The translations under genes were made by a program, and so were the position numbers. This document shows positions 43,133 to 53,285 of a DNA stretch of 64,000 bases, piece after piece (the first letter of the stretch is position 1; every line of letters begins with the position of its first letter). Under the pieces are notes generated by a model. It did not search any database, was not told the origin of the DNA, and saw only the letters and a list, made by a program, of their open reading frames with translations. Source of the DNA: Haliclona indistincta (taxonomy: Eukaryota; Porifera; Demospongiae; Haplosclerida; Chalinidae). The stretch covers positions 14,057,928 to 14,121,927 of the forward strand of contig OZ024788.1 in the NCBI GenBank assembly GCA_964017065.1, read 5' to 3'.

Positions 43133-46100
43133 TTTTTTTTTTCCAAGTTTACAACAATGATAAAATAATGTTATAATACAGTAATGATAAGAGGTGACCG
43201 TGAAGCGAGCTAAAGAGTAAAGATAAAATAATAAAGTGCATTAACCCTTCACAAGCGGCGGGCGACTATAGTCGCCCGGCAAGTTTGACGTCACCGGAAG
43301 TGGGCGTTAAAATTCGAAGATAGTTTATTTCACCTATAGACCAAATACAGCTATGTGGGGTGTGATGGCGAGCCATTGGCGGGGCCTGCGGCCCCGCCAA
43401 GCAGAGCTATTGCGGGATTACCTAGCACCACTGGGTCTTCAGGGGCTTCTTGACATAAAACGCAGCCATACGTGCACTAAATTTGCCTCACACGTGCTGT
43501 TTCGACCAAACAAGCGGCGTTTTTTGCTCCGGTGAGAGTGATTCTAGCACACGACAGTTGGTAGATCGTCAAGTGGGCGTGGTTAACCGCAATTGTCATT
43601 GACAACAAGCTCGCACGTTGTGCAAGTTGATTTTGCATATTAACAGTGATGACAGCGCGAGTTTGTCTGTCTAATGGCTTGAAAGGTTAGTGAAATTCAC
43701 AAAATAGAGGCTAGAATTGCTGTCCGCACTTGAAGGGTTAATGTAGTAGTCATTAGTTAGAGGAGAGATTCTACACAGATGACGTCCACTGGCGTGTTTA
43801 GGGCATGAGCTGCATGGCCGCATCTGGAACGGGCTCCTCTGAGGCAATGGATTGAGGATCTCAATAGTGCATATGAGTAGGATGTTCTCATCCAGTTTAG
43901 TGTTATCGAATAGGGCTGCTTCCATTTGGTGGCTAATGAGGAAGCGAGACGTTTGATGACACAGGAAGCCTCTCGAACCAGGCCACCAGTTAAGGAGAAC
44001 ACTAGTGGAGAAAAATATGCATGTTGAACCTCACACACCCTTTGACCATAAGCGACTTTTTTTCTCTTTCATGCCATTTCTAGGTGGACGAGAGGTTGGA
44101 CTGTTTATTTGAAGGGGCGTAAGGAAGGTTTGAATACCCTTACATCAAACATTGCCCTTTTTGAGGTGGCTCCCCAGAAACCACTGGCAGAAATGTCCAG
44201 TCTTGCATTATAGTCTCTAATGGCTGTAGGAGTGGCTAAAGCTTAGGTTCAATACACACTTCTGTGCACACCTCCGACAATAGTTGGGCAGTGTAGTCCC
44301 TTACTTCATTGTGCCTAAGAGTAGAAAAACCACCCTTTGCACAAGAGAGTGGGTGCTCTACAGTGAAGGTGTATCCACACACACAATTTGAGGCCAGGTT
44401 GAGGGGTTGCCATCCATAGCGTAGAGCAAGGGCATCTCTGAAGGCACCTTTATGGAGGGAGAAACCATGCTCTTTTATTGGTAGGGAAGAGAGCCAGGAA
44501 GAGGCGCCCTGCCCTTGGGCAAGGGATATTTGGAGATCAGACTTTGATTTTTTGAAGGTCTTGACTTTTGCCCTAGCGGATAATTGATCAGATATTGTGA
44601 TTTGCTCGAACGTTGATAGTTGGGAGTGGATTTTGGAGACAAGAGGGGCGGTGATGGATGATGAGTGGACGAATTCGTCACTGAGGAGTGGGGGACTAGT
44701 AATTCCAAGGCCTCCTAGTCTGACAGGGAGAGATAGAAGACTTCTTTGTTGTTCACCGAAGGAGGGTCTGCCTGTCAGAGCAGGAATCAGTTTTTGGTTT
44801 AATATGTTTTCGAGTGGCTGTAGGAAGTCACAGGTGCGTGGATTGGTGCGACAGAGGAAGGACTAACAGTTTGAAAGACCACGAGTGAGGGTTGCATAGG
44901 CAGCCTGGGGGTGAAAGATGGCAATCTCAGATAAGGTTGATAACATATCACACCAACGGTTTGCTTTTTCAAGGAGGAAATCGTTTGTAAAAGAGTCAGA
45001 ACCAAGTGGTGCGCCCAGATGGGGTCTGCCAGTGGTTGTGATGTTGATAGCAGCCTCAACACCTGATGGTTGACCTGCACAGAGTTGGAGGGTCCTTGCG
45101 GCATCCATAATGTCATTCCTAATCACGGATAGGGCAGCCTTTGGCAGAATTCTTCTGATCACTTCGCAAATGCCAATGGGCCTGACTCCAGGATTTTTGT
45201 TGAGAGCGATTAGTCTGCAGGCAAGGAGAAGCTGGAGAGAGTCAGGGTCAATCAGGGAGGAGCAGAGCCTGCGAGCTACTAGAGAGAGCGAATGGCAGAG
45301 ATAATCGGAAGCGCTCTGATAGACAGTGCAGAATCACTTCCAGGAGTGAGCATCAACACCAGAAAGACCAGCTGCTCCGAAGATGGAAATTGAGGCTTTG
45401 CGAATACAGTCAGCATCGATTTTGTCATACCACTGGGTGAAAGGATGGTGGATTGTTTTGGTTGTCTGTGATTGCAGTGGCAGAGGGGGGTTGGTGTTGG
45501 GGATGCTTTGACTTTAAAATTGATAGGACTGTTGGGGAGGAAGGGTCAGATGGGAGAATGTGGTCGTGAATATTTAGCACACGGCCACGTCTCTATCAGA
45601 GAGGAGCTGGATGGCTTGTTTTATTTTGCCTTGAAAGACCAGGTTAGAAAAAGAGATTCTCATCATTTGAAGAGGTGTGCCGAAGCTTAGGTAAGGGTTG
45701 CTGCAGAGATTGACCCTCAAATAAGAGCTCATCTATCTTGCCTTCTTTCCATGCAAAATGAGAGACGGTGTTTAAGACACGAAATATGATCTTGTGTATT
45801 TGATTTTGTATGAGGGCGTTGGAGTAGCAGAGGGCACATGAGTGACATGACACTTGCCGCAAGGAATGATATTGGCTCTGGGGCAGATTTTTCAGCGAAG
45901 GCTCTGAAGAGTTTGGACAGTTCAGTGATAAAGGACTTCCAACTTTTCCGTAGGGGAGAGCGAAGAGGTTTTTTCGCCAATGGACGATTTGATCATAGGC
46001 AGAAGATAGCTGCTCAGTGAAGGTGGTAGCATCAAGTGCTCCCATGAGAAATTTGGCTGGCTAGCAAGGTCGAATGAGGGGAGAGGTCTTGGAGAGAAGG

Positions 46101-46616
46101 ACTGGCTATTGAGGTTGTCAGTGTCATGAAGATTGCCTTGGGCGTTGTGGTTATCTGAAACTGACTGTGTGGATCGGGTGAAGCTGATGGAGTATTGTTG
46201 TTGTCTAGCTGCAGTAATAAGAGAATCAGAGGCTTGTTGAAGTGGAGCGCGTTTATGCCTTGAGAGGAGAGAGGGAGTGAGAATAGAGGCACTGGGATAG
46301 TTGTGGCTGTTGCCTTGTGTTTGAAAACGTTGGAGAATAGAGTTCTGATGTCACTGTCGACTTGAGACAAGCTGGACTGTGATGGCAACTAGGAAAAGGC
46401 GCCAAACGATGAGGCGGCTGCTTGGTTATCAACGCGGTTTTGGCAACATCCAAGTTTTCCCGGCAGGCAGTTAACACAGAGTGTCGACGCTTTTGTACAA
46501 GCACAGCCTTTACAGGTTCCGGACTTGTTGCACTTACAGCATGATTTTGAGTTCCACGCCATTGATGACGCCATCTTACGTCCGTCCACTCTTGATTGAC
46601 GCCATCTTACGTTTGT
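43133..46616 (-). mobile_element. Decayed poly(A) retroelement, minus strand
   Basis: An 8-bp target duplication CACATTAG flanks it (43125-43132, 46617-46624), and a T-run at 43133-43142 is the poly(A) tail of a minus-strand element. Reading the minus strand from 46574: a Cys-rich N-terminus (CCKCNKSGTCKGCAC, CVNCLPGKLGCC); later, out of phase, GRPHLGAPLGSDSF and HPQAAYATLTRGL; and near the 3' end CVCGYTFTVEHPLSC then GGFSTLRHNEVRD. These are hallmarks of an RT-encoding retroelement family I recall from cnidarians and sponges, with a zinc-knuckle/RHN end resembling that of R2-like LINEs (inference). The frame is broken by stops and several frameshifts. A MITE is nested inside. Confidence 0.7.
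43241..43741. mobile_element. 501-bp TTAA-flanked MITE nested in the retroelement
   Basis: TTAA at both ends (43241-43244, 43738-43741), with TIRs CCCTTCACAAGCGG and CCGCACTTGAAGGG (one-base offset). Typical of piggyBac-type non-autonomous elements. It inserted after the retroelement did. Confidence 0.8.
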
Positions 46617-46722
46617 CACATTAGTACCATAGTGTATAGTGCGGTATATAGTGATGTTAGCTAGCCAGTGTATGTCAGTAAAGCACATTGTCCAGTGAGT
46701 TGGTGGTTCTACTGATACTATG

Positions 46723-49040
46723 TAGTGTTGCACCGATATGCAAATTTGCCGATATTCCGATTTACCGATTTTTGAGTACTCATACTGCAGATACCGATAC
46801 CAATACAGATATTTAAATTTTTTTTTGTGATGATAATACAAGTGATTGTGGTGAAGTGGTTGAATCATGTGAAGTGAATAAGTGAGTGTGGTGAATTGAA
46901 TAAGTGAGTGTGGTGAATTGAATAAGTGATTGTGGTGAAGTGGTTAAATCATGTGAAGTGTATAAGTGATTGTGGTGATTTGGTTGAATCAGTGTCAATA
47001 GTGTTAATGATCAATGATTGATAATATAGCAGTAAGTGTTAGATCTGGAGATTATTTTTGATGAAAAGAAGTGTTTCTGCACGTTCAGGATCGAGTTTGT
47101 TTCGCTTTTCATCATAAATATCTCCAGCAGTGGAGAACAGACGCTCTGACGGTACAGATGTAGGAGGTGGTGATAGGTATTGCAGAGCCAGTTTACTGAG
47201 AGTAGGGAACCGCGCTCTGTTTTCAGCCCACCATGTACAAGCATTGCCTGTATGATAGTGTAATAGTGGAGCAGCAAGATACTGTTCAACTACTGTAGTA
47301 GATGTTACTTCCTGAGTAGAACTACCAGCCTCTTCCAGTATTTGATCGAAGCACCTCATTACATCAGTTCGCTCAAGTGTCTGTGAGCCAGAGGGCTCGT
47401 CAACATCACTTGGTGGAAATTTCTCGTTCAGTAATCCAATCAGCATTGACTTTGCTTCATCTCGGGCAACTAAGGTAGTGAAGAACTTGTCCTTAAAGCA
47501 AGGGTCCAACATGGTTGCTATCACCAGTGTCTCATTCTCTTCAACATCACAGAATCTGCGATTTAGTGAATCAAGCAATTCTTTCTTCATCGTCCGCACT
47601 CCTCTGTCATCACTGCAGTTCTCCCAACACTTTCTCAGTGCTCTGACATAAGGTATGATTATTGATGCTGATGCCTTATCAGATGAAATAGATTGTGTTA
47701 TATCTTCTATAGGCTTCAGCACTGCTATTACCTTCTCTATTATCTCATATTGATGGGAAGTCAGTGAAGGAATTCCATCATGCTCTGTGCAATAAGCAGC
47801 TAGGGCCACTTTTTGGGAAAGAATGGATTCCAGCATGTAGAGAGACGAATTCCATCTCGTCGCTACATCTTGTTTGAGACGATGCTGAGGTAACCCAAGG
47901 CTTGACTGAACAGTTTTCAGTTGAGAAGATGCCAGCTGGGAGTGCTTAAAGTGCCCCACAATACGTCGACAGTTGGCTAGAATATCGTTTACGTATCGCT
48001 GCGATAGAATGCCATCTTGTACAACTAACTGTAGTGTGTGTGCAAAGCAACCTACATGATTGTAGCCTCCATCAGTCATTGCTTTCTTCATGTTGGCAGC
48101 ATTGTCTGTCACAAAGCAATGCACCTGACTGTGTTCGATTCCCCACTTGTCAAACATCTCAGCACACTTCAACTGGATGGCATCTCCAGTGTGAGAACCT
48201 GGAAGTGGACTAGCGCAGAGCATGGTAGACCTTCTCTCGAAGGAAGTTGGTGACAACCAGTGAGCGGTAAGGCTGATGAGACTATCATTGCTGACCTCAG
48301 TACTCCAGATGTCAGAGGTACAGCTTAACCACTTCGCTTCTAGCAGGGATTCCTTGACTTTAGAGAAAACGCGAGAGTGTATCTGAGGTATCGTCCTCTC
48401 TGTAATGTACTTTCGACTAGGCAGTACATACCTCGGTTCAGCTGCTTGAATGACTCGAATAAAGCCTACATTGTCAACTAGTGAAAGTGGCTGACAGTCG
48501 AGTGCAATCATCTCTCCTATCTTCGTAGTTAAAGCGAGAGCGCGTGGATCGTCTATCTCCCAAGCTTTCGTCCTGCTGCTGCTTTCTTCCAATGTTATTT
48601 GCTTAAATCTCTTGCTCCTCTGCGCCTGCGGTTCAGAGCTGCTAGCAGCTGCACTCTTGGCATCCTCAAATTGTTTAAACTCCGTAGGATGCTTGCGGAG
48701 ATGCCCAACTAGATTCGTCGTAGTGAAGGACTTGATTGACTGACCGCCTCTTGGGACGGAGGCGCTGCAAATATTGCAGGTTGCCTGGCGATCGCTGTCG
48801 CCAGCGGTGAAGTACTTCCATATAGGCGATCTTCTTTTCGACATTATATTCAGCGTACGAGTGCAAATGACAGCGCCAACAGCGATCTGCAGCTGTCGTA
48901 CGTTTATCCGTGATCGTCCGCGTGCGTCCGTATTCGCCCGTATCGGCAAGACCGATATCGTTTCGACCGATACAGATACAGTACCGATACAAAGATATCG
49001 GCAGATACAGATATTATATCGGCTCATCGGTGCAACACTA
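46723..49040 (-). mobile_element. hAT DNA transposon with intact transposase frame
   Basis: TIRs TAGTGTTGCACCGAT and ATCGGTGCAACACTA; an 8-bp target duplication ATACTATG (46715-46722 and 49041-49048), diagnostic of the hAT superfamily. Removing the element and one duplication restores the signal-peptide exon sequence seen at 63075. A short tandem repeat (AAGTGATTGTGGTGAAGTGG type) fills 46830-46990. Confidence 0.93.
47039..48844 (-). CDS. hAT transposase with BED zinc finger (601 aa)
   Basis: I start at the ATG complementary to 48842-48844 (MSKRRSPIWKYF), since further upstream the frame runs into the TIR and host exon. A BED-type zinc finger lies at ~residues 1-55 (CNIC, then HLRKH). The middle carries the RNase H-like catalytic region (CTSDIWS, HCFVTDNAANMKKA, GCFAHTLQLV). 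The C-terminus is the hAT dimerisation domain (WWAENRARFPTLSKLALQYL, PSERLFSTAG). The frame is uninterrupted. Acts on the element's own TIRs. Confidence 0.92.
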   Translation of the reverse strand: MSKRRSPIWKYFTAGDSDRQATCNICSASVPRGGQSIKSFTTTNLVGHLRKHPTEFKQFEDAKSAAASSSEPQAQRSKRFKQITLEESSSRTKAWEIDDPRALALTTKIGEMIALDCQPLSLVDNVGFIRVIQAAEPRYVLPSRKYITERTIPQIHSRVFSKVKESLLEAKWLSCTSDIWSTEVSNDSLISLTAHWLSPTSFERRSTMLCASPLPGSHTGDAIQLKCAEMFDKWGIEHSQVHCFVTDNAANMKKAMTDGGYNHVGCFAHTLQLVVQDGILSQRYVNDILANCRRIVGHFKHSQLASSQLKTVQSSLGLPQHRLKQDVATRWNSSLYMLESILSQKVALAAYCTEHDGIPSLTSHQYEIIEKVIAVLKPIEDITQSISSDKASASIIIPYVRALRKCWENCSDDRGVRTMKKELLDSLNRRFCDVEENETLVIATMLDPCFKDKFFTTLVARDEAKSMLIGLLNEKFPPSDVDEPSGSQTLERTDVMRCFDQILEEAGSSTQEVTSTTVVEQYLAAPLLHYHTGNACTWWAENRARFPTLSKLALQYLSPPPTSVPSERLFSTAGDIYDEKRNKLDPERAETLLFIKNNLQI

Positions 49041-49318
49041 ATACTATGTGTTGGAATCAATACTGGATCAACACAAGGTGAGATATACTTATAACAGAGT
49101 AATAACATTATTCTATTCAAAGACTATATATACTATGATTATGACTAAAGAGAGCCTACTAGTACACTAGTTCTTATTATTATACAGACTATTGCCAAGG
49201 TGGTTTGTGGTTTTGATGACAGTGCATGTATCAATGAGGAAACTGACAATAACTCATCATATGTGTTAGCTACACTGAGCTGTGTTAAGCAAACGAACAA
49301 CACTCATTGTGAAGCTGA

Positions 49319-50818
49319 ATATACATGTCTAACATGTCTATTAGTCTTGGCTGTGTTCCTCTTCAGTGGAAAGAGGCCAGGATAACTCCTGTTCCTAAGA
49401 TCTCTAAGCCATTGTCTCCCAGTCATTTTAGGCCAATTTCTTTACTCAGTATTCTGAGTAAGCTTCTTGAAAAACATATTCACTCGTTAATGTGTGATCA
49501 CCTGAACAGGTTTAATTTGCTCTCAGACCAGCAATGGGGTTTTCGCCCAGGTCGGTCTACTGTGACTGCCCTTTTATCTACAATTTCTGATTGGCACTCT
49601 GAGTTGGATAATGGACATGACATATGTGCAGTATTTTTCGATTATCGTAAGGCGTTCGACTCTGTCCCTCATTGGCCCCTTATTGAAAAACTTGAGGCGC
49701 TCAACTTCGACCCAGTAATTATTGTATGGATCACTAACTACTTATTTGGCAGATCTCAAAAAGTGGTTGTGAATGGAGAGACTTCAGCTACGGTGCCTGT
49801 GTTATCAGGTGTCCCTCAAGGTTCCGTTTTGGGCCCTCTATTATTTTGTATTTATGTCGACGGTGTTACAAAGTGTACAAAGTCTCAGGGTGCCCGTGAT
49901 GCTCTTTATGCTGATGACCTTATGTTATACAAGCCAATATCCTGTACACAGGATCTCTCTGATCTCCAGGAGGATATTTTGAATATTGAGAAGTGGTCCG
50001 CTGACAACCATTTGACACTTAACCCAGTTAAGTGTAAATGTATGTTAATTATTAGAAGGAGGTCTAGTCTTTCTTGTTCTTTCTCTCTTTGGCTAAATGG
50101 TAATGTCCTTGAACAAGTTAACTCTTTCAAGTATCTTGGTGTCAATATCTCTAGCAATCTTACCTGGTCACTTCATATTGACATAGTGTGCAATAAGGCT
50201 CGCAGAATGCTGGGAATCATCTACAGGAATTTCTGTGCTTATTGTAACACTGCTTCTCTTCTCAAGTTGTACATTTCTTTGGTGCGTCCTCACTTAGAGT
50301 ATGCTTCGCCTGTGTGGTCTCCTTATTCTGCCAAACAAATTGCCAAGTTAGAGAACGTACAAAAATTTGGTTTAAGGATTGTGTCTGGTGATTGGAGTGC
50401 AGATTATAACAATCTTTTGGTTACATACCTAATCCCAACTCTGCAAATGAGACGATCTGAGCTCTCTCTATGTCTTCTATATAAAATAACTAAAGGTGAA
50501 TGTTTCTTTCCGGAGGGACTCATCGTTTCTAAAGCACCTACGGGTTATTCTACTCGATTGTCCTCTCGGCCATTATTAACCCAGCCTTTTGCGAGAACTT
50601 CCTCTCATCTTAACTCATTTATTCCCTCCTCAATTGCTCTCTGGAACTCTCTACCTTCCTCTATCACTAACTCTTCTTCTCTTAGTTCTTTTAAATATCA
50701 GTTGTCTTGTTATCTTAGCTTGTAATTTTAACTGGGTTCACTTTGTATTAGCAACTCTGCTATTGTGTAATCCTGCATATTTGCAAATTATTATAAAAAA
50801 AAAAAAAAAAAAAAAAAA
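49319..50818 (+). mobile_element. 5'-truncated LINE with poly(A) tail
   Basis: It begins within the RT coding region and ends in a 24-A tract (50795-50818), as expected for incomplete target-primed reverse transcription. It interrupts exon 2 of gene I between HCEAE and the rest of the exon (NTTTQRC ... WQC). Any target duplication is too short to be certain. Confidence 0.85.
49325..50725 (+). CDS. Non-LTR reverse transcriptase fragment (466 codons)
   Basis: Retroelement RT of the CR1/Jockey-like group: WKEARITPVPK, HFRPISLLSILSKLLEK, the QWGFRPGRST motif, FFDYRKAFDSVPH, the GVPQGSVLGPLLF motif, the catalytic YADD, and a C-terminal thumb-like region (RPHLEYASPVWSP). The N-terminal endonuclease is missing and the start codon is not genuine. 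The frame is open to TAA at 50723-50725, so it inserted fairly recently although it cannot move alone. Confidence 0.88.
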   Translation: MSNMSISLGCVPLQWKEARITPVPKISKPLSPSHFRPISLLSILSKLLEKHIHSLMCDHLNRFNLLSDQQWGFRPGRSTVTALLSTISDWHSELDNGHDICAVFFDYRKAFDSVPHWPLIEKLEALNFDPVIIVWITNYLFGRSQKVVVNGETSATVPVLSGVPQGSVLGPLLFCIYVDGVTKCTKSQGARDALYADDLMLYKPISCTQDLSDLQEDILNIEKWSADNHLTLNPVKCKCMLIIRRRSSLSCSFSLWLNGNVLEQVNSFKYLGVNISSNLTWSLHIDIVCNKARRMLGIIYRNFCAYCNTASLLKLYISLVRPHLEYASPVWSPYSAKQIAKLENVQKFGLRIVSGDWSADYNNLLVTYLIPTLQMRRSELSLCLLYKITKGECFFPEGLIVSKAPTGYSTRLSSRPLLTQPFARTSSHLNSFIPSSIALWNSLPSSITNSSSLSSFKYQLSCYLSL

Positions 50819-51083
50819 GATATTAACACAACTACACAACGGTGCAAGTTTAGGAAAATCAAAGTCAATATATCACCATTATGGCAATGCAGCACTATCC
50901 CAGCATCTTCTCTACCATCAGGTGACCATGTTATACATACAGTATTGTAGTACATCATTACTAGCACATACATGCATGCTAATACACATTAAAATGATCA
51001 CTTCATAATCACACTATCCACAGCTACTATCTCATTCCCTGGAACATCTACTACTATGTCTACTAATACTATAATCATAATTA

Positions 51084-51870
51084 GGGAGACACGGTAGTGT
51101 CTCCCTATGTAGGGTTGAACGAGAAAACAAGATGGCGGCTACATACAATGTATTAGCGTTCAAACGCTGATATTTCGCCTGGTGATGAATTTTATACGTC
51201 CAAAGACACTTAAATCTGCTATCTGGCGTTGCCCCATCTTACAGTAGCAAGGAAATTGCTCGAGATTGTTACTAAAGTGACGAACCTGGAAACGGTGAAA
51301 ATCGAGTTTCGTCATCTTCGTTTTCTTCTTTCTTTCTTCTTCTTTCTTTCTTTCTTTCTTCCACTCGCCTAGCACCTTTACGTGAGCAGTGCCGAGACCA
51401 AAACACCCACGAACAGTCGTGAAATTCTCCTGGCATGTGCCTTTTGAACTTAGTTTTTAGCGAAACGGCGATATAAATTCCGCGATTTCTCGATCGTGAT
51501 CCATTGTCAGCTAAGTGTTAGACGCCATTAATGTGATTGCGCAATACGCACGTGACCAAGCTGTGGTTAGCGCACGTGACCAAGCACAATATATCGCCAC
51601 GCCGTATAGATCACGGAGAACACATATTTGTCTGGAGTCTTCGAAGAACAGTAAGCTAGCAAGCGCAGAATCACCATTCTGCCTTGCCAGACAATTATAA
51701 CCGCTGTAAACAAGTGTGGGCGGGGCTCGTATGCACTGTATTCATGCATGCGTAGGCGAGCTGATATCTACAGCATAAGAATTATTTAGCTACAAGTTTA
51801 AAATTGTTAATAATAAAGAAAAGCCATCAACAACAGGAAAACCAAACCAATGGTGGAAACAAAGATGGCA
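51084..51870. other. Unidentified insert in the TM exon of gene I
   Basis: Begins with a perfect small hairpin (GGGAGACAC/GTGTCTCCC). It includes a pyrimidine tract (51322-51362) and ends without a recognisable matching terminus. No coding capacity found. Confidence 0.5.
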
Positions 51871-51871
51871 C

Positions 51872-52303
51872 AGTAATTGAACTGCACTTCACTGAAAAAG
51901 AAAAAAGGACACAAACAAGAAAATTAAAAAGATTTCTATCGAAATCATAAGGATGTAGGGTTGTGAAATCTACCACTGGTCAACAATGTAAACTAACAAG
52001 GAACAAGCATGGATCAATGGTAACACGATTGACTTGCTAACAGACCATAGATCCCTACATCAGTGGCTGTACATAAGCTGTCACAAGCTGAATGCACGTC
52101 AGGTGTCAGTCAACAGCAACAAGCTGAACTAGCTATAGTCAACTACAGCAGCCACTGATGTAGGGATCTATGGTCTGTTAGCAAGTCAATCGTGTTACCA
52201 TTGATCCATGCTTGTTCCTTGTTAGTTTACATTGTTGACCAGTGGTAGATTTCACAACCCTACATCCTTATGATTTCGATAGAAATCTTTTTAATTTTCT
52301 TTA
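51872..52303. mobile_element. Foldback element, copy 2
   Basis: Closely matches 9423-9835: the same arms (TTTCTATCGAAATCATAAGG and complement) and the same left ~40-bp extension. It is inserted in the TM exon remnant of gene I, just before TAGTAGTATTAGTAGTGTC. Confidence 0.8.
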
Positions 52304-52690
52304 GTAGTATTAGTAGTGTCTACTAGTAGAGTGTGTTATAGCTACTATCATCATACTGTATCAAAGAGATAAACACAAAAGTCCTCAACAACAAGAATCA
52401 ACAAAGTGAGTGATAGAACAAGAATCATTACAATGTGATGAGTGTATCATACATACAGTGATCAAACCATTCATCAGTTGAACAATGAACTATATTATAA
52501 CCCACAAGATACTGATATATACAGCCACACCTCTCATCTATACAGCCACACCTCTCATCTATACAGCCACACCTCTCATGGACACACACATCAGCTATCA
52601 TCTCCTATATACAGCACTCTAGCTGATGATGTGACTACTGATGCCTACTGTATGATCAGTGATACAAATGAGCACAAACCATCAAAATGA

Positions 52691-53285
52691 TTACATAACA
52701 CTAATAATGAAAGACTGCTGTGGTAGCCAAAGATATACTGTTGTACCAAAAATTGTGAATATTGCTAGAAATGCTCCAAAAGTGTTAGAAATGAACTCCA
52801 AATGTTCTAAATATCATTTTGAGGCAGTTTATGAAAGAAATATAATTTTAAGGTGGTTAAAGAACAACTTCCTTTTAGTGTCATAGCAAGTTATGATAAG
52901 TACCTGCTGTCATTTCCCTTTGCTGCCATTGTGGTTTATATCTAATGATGTCATAATTCCCAAGAACACAGACCATTAGCATAAAGCTAACATGGTAAAG
53001 TGATATAATGCTAATAGATAATATAAGCTAAGCTTTGACACACACACAGTATCATTAGCAGACAATGAATAACATGCCTGAGCCAATATAAGCAATGCAA
53101 TTTGAAATGAAAAGATTATCAGTAAGTATAGACAGGTTGATAAATAGTTTATAGGTCACGTCCTGTTTACATAAAAACATGTACCATAGTAGTTTCAATA
53201 CTGCAGTTGTAGTACCCACATGTGCTGGAATATATAGTATACTAGTGTATTAGAGAGACACACTATAGCAGTAGGTGTGTTAGTA
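52691..53285. other. Spacer between genes I and J
   Basis: The uninterrupted version of the G-H spacer; it serves as the empty site for two elements there. No gene. Confidence 0.7.

Larger units (their letters stand above)
46683..52690 (+). pseudogene. Receptor gene I, broken by four insertions
   Basis: Remains of exon 1 (to 46722, resuming 49041-49077; the start codon is lost, ATGGTG replaced by ATT), exon 2 (49188-49318, resuming 50819-50913; frameshifted near 49205), exon 3 (51024 to ~51083, resuming ~52304-52408 with a 2-bp loss in the TM core) and exon 4 (52459-52690; IYSTLADD, three LYSHTSH repeats, no ITIM). The insertions are a hAT element in exon 1, a LINE in exon 2, an unidentified ~700-bp insert and a foldback element in the TM exon. 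Upstream flank and exon 1 match genes D and M. Clearly non-functional. Confidence 0.85.
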
